From Persicaria tinctoria (Eukaryota > Streptophyta > Magnoliopsida > Caryophyllales > Polygonaceae), in the NCBI GenBank assembly GCA_037127255.1, contig JBANSL010000004.1, forward strand, positions 25,179,967 through 25,243,966: 64,000 bases of DNA. The letters run 5' to 3'. This document shows, piece by piece, positions 1 through 12,878 of the stretch. A program made the position numbers and the translations under genes. Below the pieces are notes generated by a model. It had not been told where the DNA came from. It did not search any database and worked only from the letters and a program-made list of their open reading frames with translations. Positions within the stretch are counted from its first letter, which is position 1, and every line of letters begins with the position of its first letter.

Positions 1-417
1 AATGCACGGTTGGGACCGTGTGCGATATAACGACTATGCAAATAGGGGTCCAATCGGGCAAATTAGCTCCAAAAGTCCCAACTGCTCTGCTCCGAGATGT
101 TTCAGTTAAGTAGTAGTTTGTAATTGTGGACTCTGCTTTGGGCTGTATTGAAGTGGGCTAATGTGTTTTGGGCCCAACCAATGATGACCAGTAGAGCCCA
201 TTCCCTTGCAGTAGACAATTTCATTTGACAGAAACCACAAATGCTTTTTTATGATCTTCTATCAACCTCCGCAAGAACATACACACTCATGGCTTCAAAT
301 CCTAACTATAGAATCACAAGACATATATGTATATGATACACTGACATACTTATGTAGGATTAACACGAAACAGGTTACCAACTATAGGAAGTCAGAACAA
401 GAGCCAACATTCAAATT

Positions 418-783
418 TCACTTGTTGTAGTGTATAACCGGTGTATCGGTATCCATATTCCATCTTCCTCCCTCCTTGATATACTCCATGTACCTCGCAA
501 ACTCTGGCTTTGCAGTCATCTTCTTCTTCCTCCACCGGCCCTCAAATAGGCTAAACAAAGGATGGCTCTTCTTCTTGTTGTTCTTTTGGGTGCTCTTAGG
601 AATTGGTTTGCCTGGTGGCAAACCCAACTCTTGTGGTGGTTTCTTTCCCAACCCAAATATTCTGGCCGGAACGCTCCTTGCCCTTGTCAACTGAGGATCC
701 GCTACTGCATCTCTAGAGCAAGACTCGTCGCCTAGCCGATCATATTCGTAGGGGCTCTTCCTTGTGCTAAAAGCTCTGAACAT
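418..783 (-). CDS. Small conserved plant protein of unknown function
   Basis: A 121-residue single-exon frame on the minus strand runs from ATG at 783 to a stop at 418. It is basic. The middle holds a lysine-rich stretch (residues about 64-88), and the C-terminal third has a compact block with FARYMEYIKEGG. I recall this arrangement (KK-SHPLFSLF, then a basic run, then PEFARY-EY-KEGG) from uncharacterised short proteins in many plants, but I cannot name a function. No signal peptide, membrane segment or catalytic motif is visible. The plus-strand frame at 476-694 is its shadow. The codon use and the conserved-looking C-terminus argue for a real gene; the function is unknown. Confidence 0.65.
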   Translation of the reverse strand: MFRAFSTRKSPYEYDRLGDESCSRDAVADPQLTRARSVPARIFGLGKKPPQELGLPPGKPIPKSTQKNNKKKSHPLFSLFEGRWRKKKMTAKPEFARYMEYIKEGGRWNMDTDTPVIHYNK

Positions 784-2100
784 GGCAAGAAGCTAAAGAG
801 GGCCGAGGGGGTTTAGGTAGACCAATAGGAGTAGTTTCTGAAACTAGAAGCTTGTTATGGAATGAAGGGGAAAAGGTGAACAAGGGATGTAATCATTCCT
901 GCACTCAATCAATGATTTATTTTGCATTGGTCAGATTTGGTATGCTGCCACCACTTGTTTTTTAAATGCCTAAGTTTATTGCTTTAGTGTGTGGGAAAGT
1001 AGGTTTTAGATGTGTACAAAAAAGGGCCAAAGTCAAGGTTATATATCCAATTTGACCTTATCTCATATAAACACCAACCAGGCCAACCACTACAAATTAA
1101 GAGTTGTAAGAGTAACTACTCCCCACTTTTGAATTTTAAAACAAATACAGTGGGTGGCATGGATGAACAATGCACCTTCCTTGGGCCTTCCGTGCTAAAA
1201 AGCGTGCAATTTTCTGTCCATCATAGCAAAGGGTTGGTTTGGTTGAGAACAAAGCCATGTGTTTTTCAGTTTTCCAAGCTTGAGTATGACAAAAAAATTG
1301 TTTGGGAAATAAGGTAACAAATTCAAAATGGCTTAACAAGATCTTATGAGTTATGACTAAGCAAGTCTCATAAAGTAGAATTCATAATGAAACCAGCCAT
1401 TTTACAATTGGAAGTGGAAGTTGGGTTCTTAGAATTTAGGACTTCCTTTCATTTTGCAATTGTGGCATCATTAGCATAAAATATACCTATTTAAAAGCCG
1501 TACTGTTTTTCTGTTTTTTACCTAAAGAGATGAAACTTGAGAGCATTATAAAATTTTTTTAGTGTAAATGAACTATAACTCTTAACAAAAAAAAAAAAAA
1601 AAACTTACCCACCATTCAGCAGTCAATCATGCTTGATGAATCATAAACAAATAAACTCTAGCAAACACACACTGGTATGGAAAGAACAACAAGAGCAAGA
1701 AGAAAATGGATGCGGCCATGCATATACGTTTGCATTTCATTCCATTATTACATTATAAAGGTTATTTCAAGCGAATGTACCTTCAATTCAGCCTTGCCTA
1801 CACCTTGTGGTGAACAAAAGATATCTCAACTGGTCAACTTTAAACCAACTTCTTCCTTGGTTCAGAAATCAGAACTCATCAGCAGATAATAGCCAACTTG
1901 CGTTTCCATGAGGATTCATCTTTTTAAAAAAAAATGCTAGTAATATGCCATGGCGACATATCACAGCGAAATACCAAAAGAAAAAGAACAATAGACAGAG
2001 CAACAGGTTTATGTGACTGACTACAGAATTATTATTTAGTCCATAATCCATATAAGAGTCTGTCGCTGTCTTTGGCTTTATGAGATTCATTCTTCCTTGC
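784..2100. other. Intergenic stretch without recognisable gene
   Basis: This AT-rich stretch lies between the 5' end of the small conserved gene and the 3' end of the pyrophosphatase gene. It should hold the promoter of the first and the 3' UTR of the second. An A run of about 18 occurs near 1588-1605. The short open frames here (for example 1012-1317) have no recognisable domain. Confidence 0.5.
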
Positions 2101-4594
2101 TCATTGCCTCAAGCTTTCAACAATGTATGAAGCATAGAGATCCCTATAACACAAGGCATCGACAAGTGCGTGATGAGAGTGAGGACAATAAAACAACCCA
2201 ATGTCATCTCAGCATTCCAAGTTCCAACAAATCAACAATGATAAGGGAAAAAACGCTCATTTAATCAAATTGTTGTCATGAAAAATAAAGAGGGCTCACA
2301 TTGAATATTTGATGGCCTCAATAGCAGATTGAGAAGGCAAGAAGTCATTCACTGCCACACTCTTGTTCTCATTCTTCTTGTCTATATTCATCACCGAGTT
2401 AAGGTGAGATGTAGCGGGATATAACAATTACAGACTGAAATTATGGAAACTTTGATCATGGTATTTAATTATAAACTAGGATAAACAGCCAGTATCTCAA
2501 GTATAAGGCTTACAACCTAGAATCTAAGTTGGACTTCCATCAGACAAAAAATAAATATGCAAGGGGATGACCGATTTCCTGACATGATGACAAATCCTCT
2601 TTAGCCTTATATTTCAAATCTTGAAGCTCCGATCTTCTTGTACAATATGAATAGTTTCACAAGAACTATTATATCGAAATTAAAAGCCACTGGATGTCAT
2701 TTCCTAAGATTAAGCTTTTTTATGAGCAGGATCCTTGAGATAAATGCAATAAAAAATGAAGAAATTAATGTGTCAGGATACAGTCCTCAAAGAAGCGGCG
2801 GATCTCAGCAAGACGATGTGGAGGGAGATCACTTAGTTCATTGATTTGATTGAACTCAGGGTCATCAGCACAAACTGCTATGATCTTGTCATCCTTTTCA
2901 CCCTGCAAAACGAACAAGTTGCTAGTAAATAAGATATATGAGGATTACTAAAGTCAAACAAAGAAGTACAATAATCAGTTACCTGATCAATCATAGGCAT
3001 AAGTCCAATGGCTCGAGCACGAAGGAAAGAACCAGGGAGTACAGGCTCCTGCAAAGTAACACTGATGAAATTAGTGTATAATCAAAATAAAAGAATAAGT
3101 CCATGATTTCTTTTGCAAAATAAGGAAACCAGAAATTAACACAGTATTGAGCATACTTGATATAAGAAATCATGTTTGTCTGAGTTTAAAAATTCAACCT
3201 GCATCAGCACAAGGACATCCATGGGATCACTATCTTCACATAAAGTTCGTGGGATGAAACCATAGTTGTGTGGGTATACAACAGATGAGTATAGAATACG
3301 ATCAACCTGCACAGAAAAAATACATAGCAGGTGAAAAAAAGTTTACTACAACATATCGCCATTAGCCAATACAGAAACTGATGAGCATGATTCAAAAAAT
3401 GACAAAATTGGAGGCGAAACTTATATGCACAGGGAAACTTGGACAAACAAGCAAACACAGGGGGTACATTCATTAAGTAAATCGACAGCATAAAAATTAC
3501 TGGAACCTCAAAATCACAGCTTCTCAAGCATATATATAAGAAATAATTAATGCCAAACATATGCTCATAGTGTAAACCTATTTGGACAAAGAAGCAGTCA
3601 AATAGGGCAGCACTGTAAAATGACGACACCTAATTGAAGATACTTAAGATGTCAATGAAAGTTAAGAGTTCAGTTTCAATGATGCTCATTGCATAAAAAA
3701 TCCAAGAAGGTAGATGGGTTAAAAAAAGTACATAAAATGGTGTCCAACATCTTTTTCAACATTCTAGACTTCCTCAAGAGAAGACAAGAGCTGGATTATT
3801 TGCAAATTGAAAGAGATGTGAATGGCAGACTAAGAGAAAATGGCATACTTTAATCAAACCACTTTTCTTGTCCAGCTCATACTTAACCTTGCTTCCTTTG
3901 CTAATCTCAACCACCTGTAACATCAATTTCTCAGACAAGTAAATACCAAAAACAATAATGACACTATGGTGAATGAATTAAGGGAGGATGGATAATACTT
4001 TCCGAAGAACCGTAAGCTATGATTGATAAACACTGCATTTGATTGGCTACTAAACCCTTGCGGTTAGGTGAAGGTATTTAGAGTACTTGGGAGCTGCATA
4101 CTTTTTTTTCCCTAATGTAGGGTGGCTCATAAAAGAGAAAGATTCTCATTGCTAGTATTAAGCACACAGCTTTCATAACAAGACAAGTCATAGATGAAAA
4201 ATTGCAGTATATGCTTATATGTGGACATCTGTTTTGTGAAGTTCACACCTGAACTCTGGCATGTTTTTTGTGTATCAAGAAAATAGATAATAATTGTTTT
4301 GCTAGACCAAAACATCAAATACCATAGGTAGCTTTCTTGATATGCAAAACCACATATTCAGGAGCAAAAAGAACTTACACAATTGAAAACAGCAGGAGCA
4401 CCAGGTCCTACAAAGAACGAAAAATCAAAAGTAGTCAATAAGACAGGCCGATCAAAAGCCAGATCGGCAGAAAAGGAAGCAAACGTCTTACCAATTTCTA
4501 AGTCATGCCATGGATGAGCAGCCATAGATCGTCTAGACATGGAGGAAACGATCCTTTCATTGAGAACAGCAGGCATTCCCGAGTTGCTTGCCAT
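2101..4594 (-). CDS. PPA: Soluble inorganic pyrophosphatase, 8 exons
   Basis: Hydrolyses cytosolic diphosphate to phosphate, pulling biosynthetic reactions forward; a Mg-dependent family I enzyme. Exons read on the minus strand: 4594-4492, 4407-4379, 3914-3849, 3306-3199, 3048-2983, 2902-2782, 2381-2300, 2143-2101. All introns are GT-AG and the joined frame gives 205 residues, close to the usual plant length. The N-terminus carries [13 protein letters not shown] and [15 protein letters not shown], the middle has [20 protein letters not shown] and [16 protein letters not shown], and residues 91-97 (DSDPMDV) match the metal-binding family signature with its three aspartates. The end is [16 protein letters not shown]. 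The start at 4594 matches the usual N-terminal length. A 5' UTR intron (4930-4601) ends six bases before the ATG. Recognition is by family knowledge; which PPA paralogue is not resolved. Confidence 0.95.
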
Positions 4595-4600
4595 GTTAGC

Positions 4601-4930
4601 CTACGAAGCTACACGAGAGGGAAAATCAAAACAAGATAACCTACAGAACAATCAGATCAGAGACGGCAACTTCACAATCACAATTAGAGGCCAAAACAAG
4701 CAGTATCAGCAAGAAAATCTGCAATTTCAGCAAACTCACATACAAATCAACAAGGATTTGTGACTATGAAGTTCAAACAACCCTCAATTCTAATAACATT
4801 AAACCAGATCGGTTATAGAACAGATAATTGAAGACCTAATTCCACAAAACCAACAGCATTACATAAAGCAGGAAGCAGCAAACCTAAATTTACAGAGTAT
4901 CGAAAAACAAGAAACCGAATGAATTCTTAC
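4601..4930 (-). other. 5' UTR intron of the pyrophosphatase gene
   Basis: On the minus strand the leader exon ends before GTAAG at 4930-4926, and an acceptor TAG ends at 4601, six bases upstream of the start codon (4594). Leader introns are common in this plant gene family. The call rests on splice-site appearance alone. Confidence 0.6.
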
Positions 4931-5281
4931 GGAAAGGAGGAGCGAGAGAAACTCGTTTGTGCGAGAAGGGATTTCGATTAGCGAGACAAAATTGAGGGTG
5001 CTTTTGAAATTTATTTAAGTGCATGTGAGGGAAAACGACGGTGCTGCTTGCCTACATACACTGCCTACTGTCTGCTGATTTTTCGGGAAAATAAACGTTT
5101 AAGGTATTGCTGGACCGTGCGATGGAAAGAGCGCTACATCAACGGCTTTTAGTCATCCACGTGTCTCGATGTTTCCCGTTCCCGCTTCGTGTAACGGAGG
5201 AATAAATGTGCACAAGTGTTAGCATCTCATCTTTATATATTTCCGTTTTCAAGAAAAAAATGTGTACTTTATTTTTAATAA

Positions 5282-5521
5282 TACTACCTCCGATCCAAAA
5301 TGTGAGTCGTTTCACTTTTTAACACGTATTTTAAGGAACTAAAAACTATATAATATATTAACTTTTTTATTATTATTTTTTTACAATTCAATACTTATTA
5401 CCAACAAATATTAAGTTGTAAAAAAATAATTTTAAAAAAGTTGATATTTTATATAGTTTTGGGCTTCTTGAAATACGTTTTGAAAAGTCAAACGACTTAT
5501 ATTTTGGATCGGAGGGAGTAG
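5282..5521. mobile_element. Stowaway-like MITE
   Basis: A roughly 240-bp AT-rich segment is bounded by inverted ends: CTACCTCCGATCCAAAATG on the left and, on the opposite strand at the right, CTCCCTCCGATCCAAAATAT. The ends are flanked by TA, the Stowaway/Tc1-mariner target. The interior also folds back (TTTTATATAGTTTT-type arms). No coding capacity is seen. Confidence 0.8.
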
Positions 5522-6387
5522 TAACTTTCAAAATTATAAATTTATATACAAACTATTCCTACTTAAACCAATAATGATACACTGGGTATAACAAAAATAA
5601 AAAATTAATTTGGATTGAAAATGTAATTAGCAAAAAAGTTGGAAAAATGTAAAATTAAGAGGCAAATGACAAATGAACATCACATACAATGAGACACCGG
5701 ACCACCATAGATCCACAGTGGAAAACGGGTCAGAGAGAGGAGATCGTCGTAGCTGGAGACCAAAATGCACGGTACTGCCACCGTCTCTCGTTTGAGCTTC
5801 TTTATCCACCGACCATATCACCATCTCCGCCGAAGCTAAAACATATTAAACTAAATTTCTCCCCGTCATAAACACGAAACACTCGATTTAGATCAAGATT
5901 GACCAACAATTGTATTTGTAATCCTACAAGGGTTTTTCCTACTCATCCAATTTGGGTCCAATATTAAAGCTAAAATAAATTTAGATAATCTAGGTTTTCC
6001 TATAGAAAAATAACGAATTAGAAGTCAAAATCCAATTTGATAATAGATATGACTCGAATTGTTTGTTGGAAGCTTCAAATCACATATTAATTAAAACCCC
6101 TCAATGGATTTTTTTCCATTCAATCATATCGGTCGAGATTTGAAATTGCTTTCATTTCAACCATGAACTCGCCTTGCAAACTTCTAGTCTCATCCACCTC
6201 CACCATTGCCAATGTCAGCCACCGGTTTGGTCTCCAGCGACGCAATCTCCTCCCTCCGGCCGTTTCCTTCTTTGCTGTGGTGGTCGGGATCTGGTCAGGG
6301 CAGAAGATGATTAACGGGATTGGGATGAGTATGGGACGTTCATTTATGGTGGTCTGGTTCTCATGAAAGTGGAGAGCAAGAAACTAT
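5522..6387. other. Intergenic stretch, no supported feature
   Basis: AT-rich sequence between the MITE and the copia insertion. Short frames at 5689-5871 and 6163-6366 show no recognisable domains. I see nothing else here. Confidence 0.4.
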
Positions 6388-6392
6388 GGGTG

Positions 6393-7276
6393 TGTTATGC
6401 CTAATAATCTAGATGCATATGTAACAAGGTAAATGGATACTTAGGATGGATAGATTAGGATAAAGGTCCTAGGTCTTAGGTGGCTCGAGACCATGACCAA
6501 GTGGAAGAGACTCGGCTAGGCTCAAGGGTACGTTCCATGGCGCCAAGGTCACTTCAAATGTGCCAGGGTCTAAAGCCAAAGCTTAAGACGCCGGTCCATT
6601 TATGTAGCTTCGGCCCAACTCTCTACTCTCTCGGCCCATGCCTTTCTGAAGACACTCCAACGGCTCGCTTGCTTGTGTCCTTGTTGGTTGAAACGCTGCG
6701 TTTCCTTTAGTTAGGGCTCGGGTATATAGCCTCGTCTTTGGAAACCCTAAAGGGTTGAGAGCTCCAGTTAATTGCTTCCGCTTTTGAAAAGAGAGAGAGA
6801 GAAAGTTAGAAACCCTAGAGGCGATTCGGGCGATTTGGCGATGATCCCTGTTCCACACTCCGACGAGCTTGAATCTCAAGCTCTTGATGTGATCCAAGGA
6901 GTCCGAGCTCAACTTAAGAAGGAGACGCTGCTTGGTGCTCAACCTCGGCTCTTCACCAGCTTCTGTTCATCTTCGTCTTCAAAATGGAGTGAAAGGGAGT
7001 ATTTGTTCCTATTTTCGTGTTTCTCCTTGATTACTTATTGCTTGAGCCGCTAGATCTAGGATCACTTCCTAGTTTATCCGTTATCTGTATTCATGACCTG
7101 TATTCGATCATACTTAGTGGATTCATGGGTTTGAGTCTCTCCCTCTTGAGGCTCCAAAGAGTAGGGTAACCGAACTGCGTCACCAATCCTGGTGTTCTCT
7201 CTTGCTTTCGTTTATCTATGCTTAGCTCTCCATTACATCTGTTATAGGGTTCAGATCCGAAATCTAGTTTTTCAAA
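6393..7276 (+). repeat. 5' LTR of the copia element
   Basis: Matches 19936-20857 along its length. It contains a TATATAG box near 6722 and a short GA run near 6789-6802. The right edge is uncertain by a few bases because the terminal CA is degraded. No clean primer binding site is recognisable just downstream. Confidence 0.8.
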
Positions 7277-7384
7277 CGTTTTCTCTGTGCTTCTTTGTTA
7301 GTTTTTCATTATCTGTTAGCTTATTTACTGTCTTAAGCTTCAGTTGAACAAACTAACCCTAGTTTTCCTTCTGTTTTAGGTACC

Positions 7385-10300
7385 ATGGCAGATTCGTTTT
7401 GGTGCTTAATCAAGCCATTTGATGGCAAGATAGATTTTGCCATGTGGCAGGTCAAGATGAAAGCCATCTTGATCAAGGAAAAATGTTGAAGAGCTGTTTC
7501 ACCAGTCACTCCACCCTCCACACCACAGGGAGACCCTTCAGTACAACAAACACCCTTGCACTGCCACCAGTCCCTCCAGAAATCTCAGAACATGCTCATG
7601 CCGAGATTATGCTGAGGCTCACACAGATGATGTGGCTAGACAGGTAGTCAAGGTAGATGACCCCAGGGCCCTTTGGTTAGCACTGTAGGATTTATTTCTT
7701 GTTAAATCCCTGCCTAGTCGCATCTCTCTACTATGTAGGTTCTTCGCTTTTAAAATGGACACATCTATTACATTAAATGATAATCTGGATAAGTTTTTAA
7801 AAATGACACAAGAGCTAGAGAGATGTGATGATAGCATTAAGGATTCTCATCAAGCTATATTGTTATTAAACTCATTGCCCTCACAGTTTGATCATTTTAA
7901 GGATGTCATTCAGTTCTCAAGAGAGCCTCTCACTAAGGAACGTATAGTGGAGACTATCTCTGAGAAGAATGAGATGCTCAAAGTGTTTAAATCCAAGCGT
8001 GGTGTCAAGTCTGACATCTCTGGGAAATATGAGGTTTTGTTTGCAAAAGCAAACAAACCTAAGGGCAATAAGTCTAAAAACAAAAAGAAAAAGGAAGATG
8101 AAAATTCAAATGCTCCCAACCCTGAATCCAGTTCCAAGGTACCCAAGGATTCCAAGTGCAATTATTGTGGACGTCTTGGACACTGGATAAAGGATTGCAG
8201 GAAGAAAAAGAGGGCTGATGAAAACAAACTTAAGAATTCTATGTCTACTTCACTTCTTGAGTCTAATTTTGGAAATAATTATCCTAATGAACTCTTTATG
8301 TGCAGCCTAGAGAATGGACACCAGTCATCCTGGATACTAGACTCAGGCTACACCATGCATGCCACCCCTATCAAAACTTGTTTTGATAAACTTGATCAGA
8401 GTAGGAGTGAGGTGGTCCAACTTGGAGACCACCACACTCTTGCCATCAAGGGGGTTGGAGATGTATCTCTAAAGATGTTTGATGGGAAAATTATTACCTT
8501 AAAAGATGTTAGATGGGTCCCTGAGTTAAGAAGGAGTGTTATGTCTGAATCTGTGTTTGATTGCTTAAATTATTATATCATAACTCGTGGTGGCATTAAA
8601 ATGGTCATTCTTAATGGTAATTGCATTGTCAAAACTATTAGGAAAAATGGTCTTTATCATGTTATCACTCTTGATACTAAATGCAATCTTCTATCTAAGA
8701 CTCCTACCATGACATCTGATATTACTAAACTCTGGCATCTTAGGCTAGGTCACATTGGAAACAAGAGCTTACATTATCTATTCAAGCATGTTTATTATCT
8801 GAAAGGCCTACTCACCTATCTTTATGTGAGAATTGTGTGTTTGGCAAAGCTACTAAGCAGGTGATCAACATACACAACCTCCAAGCCTCTTGAATACATA
8901 CATTCTGACTTATGGGGGCCAGCTCAGGTTGACACCATTGGTGGCAAGAGATACTTTGTATCCTTCATAGACCACTTCTCCAGAAAGGTTTGGATCACTC
9001 TTCTGCGCACCAAGGATGAAGCTTTCACCGCCTTTAAGGCTTGGAAGACAAGAGTAGAGGTTCAAACTAGCAACAAGATCAGATGCTTGAGAACATACAA
9101 TGGCCTGGAGTTTTGCAATACAACTTTTGATGATTTTTGCAGGGAGAATGACATCAGAAGGCAACTCACAGTGCCTGGCACCCCTCAGCAGAATGGTACT
9201 GCTGAGAGGATGAACAGGACACTGTTAGAGAAGGCCAGATTTCTCCTCTTCACAGCAGGCACGAAGCACACTCTCTAGGGAGACGCTGTTGTTACTACAG
9301 CATATCTCATCAACAGATCTCTCTCCTCTGTAATTGGCTTCAAAACTCCACAAGAGTTGTGGATTGGTAAGAAACCCAGCTTGTCGTACTTAAAGCCTTT
9401 TGGTTGCACAACTTATGCACAAGTTTCTCAAGGTAAGCTGCAACCTAGGGCCCTCAAAGGTGTCATGCTTGGGTATCCAGAAGGAGTTAAGGGCTACAAA
9501 ATCCTCCTCATACAACCAGGAGGATATAAAGTCATTGTCTCTCGAAATGTTACCTTCAATGAATCTGAATTTCATTTTAAAAGTGTTCTAACTCCTAGCA
9601 ATGAGAATACAGGTAACTCTGATCAGACCTCAAAGTTTTTTGCACCTGATGACCAGCTGCTGTCATCCACTAACTCTGAAGAAGGAGATGATGAGTTTGA
9701 CATAGGCTATGTCCCAACTCACTATAGATCTCCTCCTGCAAACCAAGCAATCCTAGTTGATGCTCTATTACAGCAAACACAACAATTAGGAGGAGAAAAT
9801 GATGAAGAACAACAACCTGAAGAAAATGAAGAAAACACAACTCAGGGAGTACCTCTAAACCCTCAATCATATGCTTCTACCTCTGAATCTCCCAGTTCTT
9901 CTTCTTCCAGTTCTTCAAATACACTTGTTGTTCCTTCTATGTCTGAGCATGCTTCTTCTTCTCCTTCTTCTTCTTCTTCTTCTGCTTCATTTGTGCCTAT
10001 TGTTGATAATTCTGTCCTACATGACTATCAACTTGTTAGAGATAGGAGTCCTAGAACTAGAATTCCTAATAGAAGGTATACAGATGATATTAATATTGTT
10101 GAGTTTGCTTATGTTGCTTCTGAGATTGTCAAAAATATTATTCCTGAGACTTTTGAATCTGCTATGAAATCCTCTGATTATGTGAAATGGTTTAAAGCTA
10201 TGCTTGAAGAACTTGAGTCTATGAAAGCCAACAAAACTTGGATTCTTGTTCCTAAACCTGAGCATGCTAAAACTATTGAATGTAAGTGGGTTTTTAAAGT

Positions 10301-11703
10301 CAAAGAAGGGATAAAATCCGATGAACCACCTAAGTATAAAGCTAGAGTTGTAGCAAAAGGGTTTAATCAAAGAGAAGGATTGGATTACAATGATATATTT
10401 TCTCTAGTTGTTAAATACAAAACTCTGAGATTGCTCCTAGCTATTGCTACTGTCTTTGATTGGGAACTTGAACAAATGGATGTTAAGACAGCCTTTCTTC
10501 ATGATGATCTGAATAAAACTATTTTCATGAAACAACCTAATGGATTCACTGATAAGAACAAACCAAATCATGTCTGTCTGTTGAAAAAGTCTATTTATGG
10601 TCTAAAACAGTCTCCAAGACAATGGAACATAAAAGTTGACTCTTGCATGAGAACTCTTGGTTTTATTAGAAGTGAATATGATTCCTGCTTGTATATCAAA
10701 GATGTTACCACTAAATTTCCCTTGTTTAATCTGCTTTATGTGGGTGCTATTCTCCTTATATGTGCTTCTATGAGAATTATCTATGACACTAAGAGAAATT
10801 TGATGAAACGCTTTGATATGAAGGACCTTGGCTATGCCAAGAGAATTCTGGGGGTCATGATCCTTAGAGATAGACCCAAGAGGAAATTCATGCTTTCCCG
10901 GGTTGATTATATTGAAAAAGTTCTTAAAAGGTTTAGCATGCTTGATTCTAAATCTTCACTTATACCCTTAGGAGGGCACCTTGTTTTGAGCAAGACTCAA
11001 TGCCCTAAAAGTGAACATGAAAAGAAAGATATGTCTGATGTTCCATATGATGTTGCTGCTGGTTCAATCATGTATGACATGCTATGCACTATGCCTGATT
11101 TAGCTTTTGCCATTAGTGTTTTCAGTAGATACATGTCCAATCTTGGAATGCCACACTGGAATGCTATGAAGTATTTGCTCAAATATTTGAATGACACTAA
11201 TCATCTTGGCCTTGTGTACTCAGATTATGCACCTGCTGGTGATCTCCAAGGGTATGTGTTATGCCAGCAACAAGGACACAAGGAAATCCACCACTGCCTA
11301 TTACTTCACCTGGGCAGGCAATTGCATATCCTGGAAGTCTCAACAACAATTTGTGGTGGCGTTATCTTCAACTGAAGTCGAATACATGGCAGCAACTGAA
11401 GCTGCAAAGGAAGCAATATGGTTGAAAGACATACTTGGAGATATTTTCATAAAGAAGTTTGTACTTGTGATTAACATGGATAGCCAGAGTGCTTTGTATT
11501 TGTGCAAGGACCCTATGTATCATGAGAAAACCAAACACATAGATGTTATGTTTCATTTCATTAGGCAAGGGGTTGAAGACAAGGCACTGGACGTCAAGAA
11601 GATCAAAGGAGAGCTCAACACAGCTGACTTTGGCACGAAGATAGTTCCTTCCAACAAGTTCTACTATTGTAGGAACTTTCTTCATATACTTGATATTCAC
11701 TAA
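7385..11703 (+). pseudogene. Copia gag-pol pseudogene
   Basis: A polyprotein for RNA packaging, cleavage, integration and reverse transcription, now broken. The probable start at 7385 (MADSFWCLIKPFDGK) meets a stop near 7488. The gag frame resumes at 7755 and carries the zinc knuckle CNYCGRLGHWIKDC (near 8157-8198), then protease ILDSG near 8331-8345, then the GAG-pre-integrase block LWHLRLGHIG. Frames shift near 8820-8890. The integrase core follows (GTPQQNGTAERMNRT, about 9178-9222), with an in-frame TAG near 9276 where copia proteins usually have Trp. RT (WVFKVKEG, KARVVAKGFNQ, DVKTAFLH) runs in 9357-11375. The polymerase box reads YVGA instead of YVDD, so both box aspartates are gone. RNase H (STEVEYMAA, KTKHIDV) lies in 11191-11703 after another frame change. 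Non-functional. Confidence 0.9.
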
Positions 11704-12134
11704 CCATGCAAGTTGATAAGGCATGTTTCCAATAGGCATTAAAGGTTATTTTAGTTGCATTTCATTGTTATATAATCATGTTTCAGTGTTAATTATATTA
11801 GTGCTCGTTTTGTGGAAAAGTTCGGAATCTACGCTATTTCGATGGTTTTATGTAGATTCATAGATCCGAGGCAAAGAACACGAGGAACAGAGCTAAGAGG
11901 GACTAAGCGAGACTTGGGAGAGCTTAAGGAAGAAGTCCCGAAGAGAATGGAACAACCTAAGGAGCAACGGAGCACGAAATCCAGGTCTAAGAGCGAAAAC
12001 GAGGGCGAGTCGCGAAAGCTGTCCGCTCGGCGAGCTGAACTTGTAACGCACTTTCCGGAGGCCTCAGATGTCCGATCGACGCATATGAGCATACGTTGGA
12101 AAGCTCTTTCGAAGATCTACGTGATGGTGTTCTG

Positions 12135-12560
12135 CTAGATTTTCGCTGACATCGAATGGATTTCCGCTGCAGCGGATCAAGTCATCGAATCAAGTCGGAG
12201 CAAGTGTTTGAGCATGAGTCGCTGCCAGCGAATGGGATCTCGCTGCCAGTGAGTGGAGTCAGCGGAAGCATGTCCAGGAGCAGCACGACTCGCTGCCAGC
12301 GAAAGAAAACTCGCTGCCAGCGAATGGAGTCGCAGTTGCGGATGGCCGGACTCGCTCCAGCGAGTTGGAGCTCTCGCGGCAGCGGAAATGGAGACTCGCG
12401 GCAGCAAAAAGGAAGGACCCGATGAGGCTTGGAAAAGTTTCTAAGGCATGGGCATTCGCTGCCAGCGAGTGTGGTAGCGAGTGTGGTAGTGAAAATCCAA
12501 CAGGAACTTGATTGAGGCCATTCGCTGCCAGCGGAAATTTTCGCTACCAGCGGAATCCGA
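12135..12560 (+). repeat. Array of GCTGCCAGCG-like palindromic motifs
   Basis: The motif CGCTGCCAGCG, with variants followed by GAATGGAGTCG or GAAAG, recurs about ten times at irregular spacing inside the solo LTR, upstream of its TATA box. The block is much more GC-rich than the rest of the LTR. Confidence 0.75.
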
Positions 12561-12878
12561 CGCTGAGTTAAACTAGGAAAGTTCTATGTTTTATCTAGTT
12601 TGTTTAGGAAGCTTTTATCTTTTATCTATCTTTTATGGAAGACATTAGGCTTATAAATAGGATGTTCCAGGGTTAGTTTAATTAATTCCAAGTAGAGAAA
12701 TCACCTTTGAAGAGAAGAAAGCTTAGGTAAGCCATGTTTGGCTAATTTTATAGTTTCCGCCTACACTTTCAAGACTTGGTTGGTGGTTTGTGAGTTTCTA
12801 ATTTAAGTTATTTTTCCTCTTTAATTCTTTCAACTTCTTTGTGTGATATTGATTATGTTATTGATGTTATCTTGATCA

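Noticed and set aside
1012..1317. Open frame of 101 residues
   Set aside because: No recognisable motif, low complexity in part, overlaps another frame on the other strand; consistent with chance.
6163..6366. Open frame of 67 residues upstream of the copia element
   Set aside because: Short, no domain, no splice continuation that makes sense.
9871..10167. Leu-rich frame that looks like a membrane protein
   Set aside because: Out-of-frame reading of the Ser-rich linker in the copia polyprotein; the real frame carries RT on the same strand.
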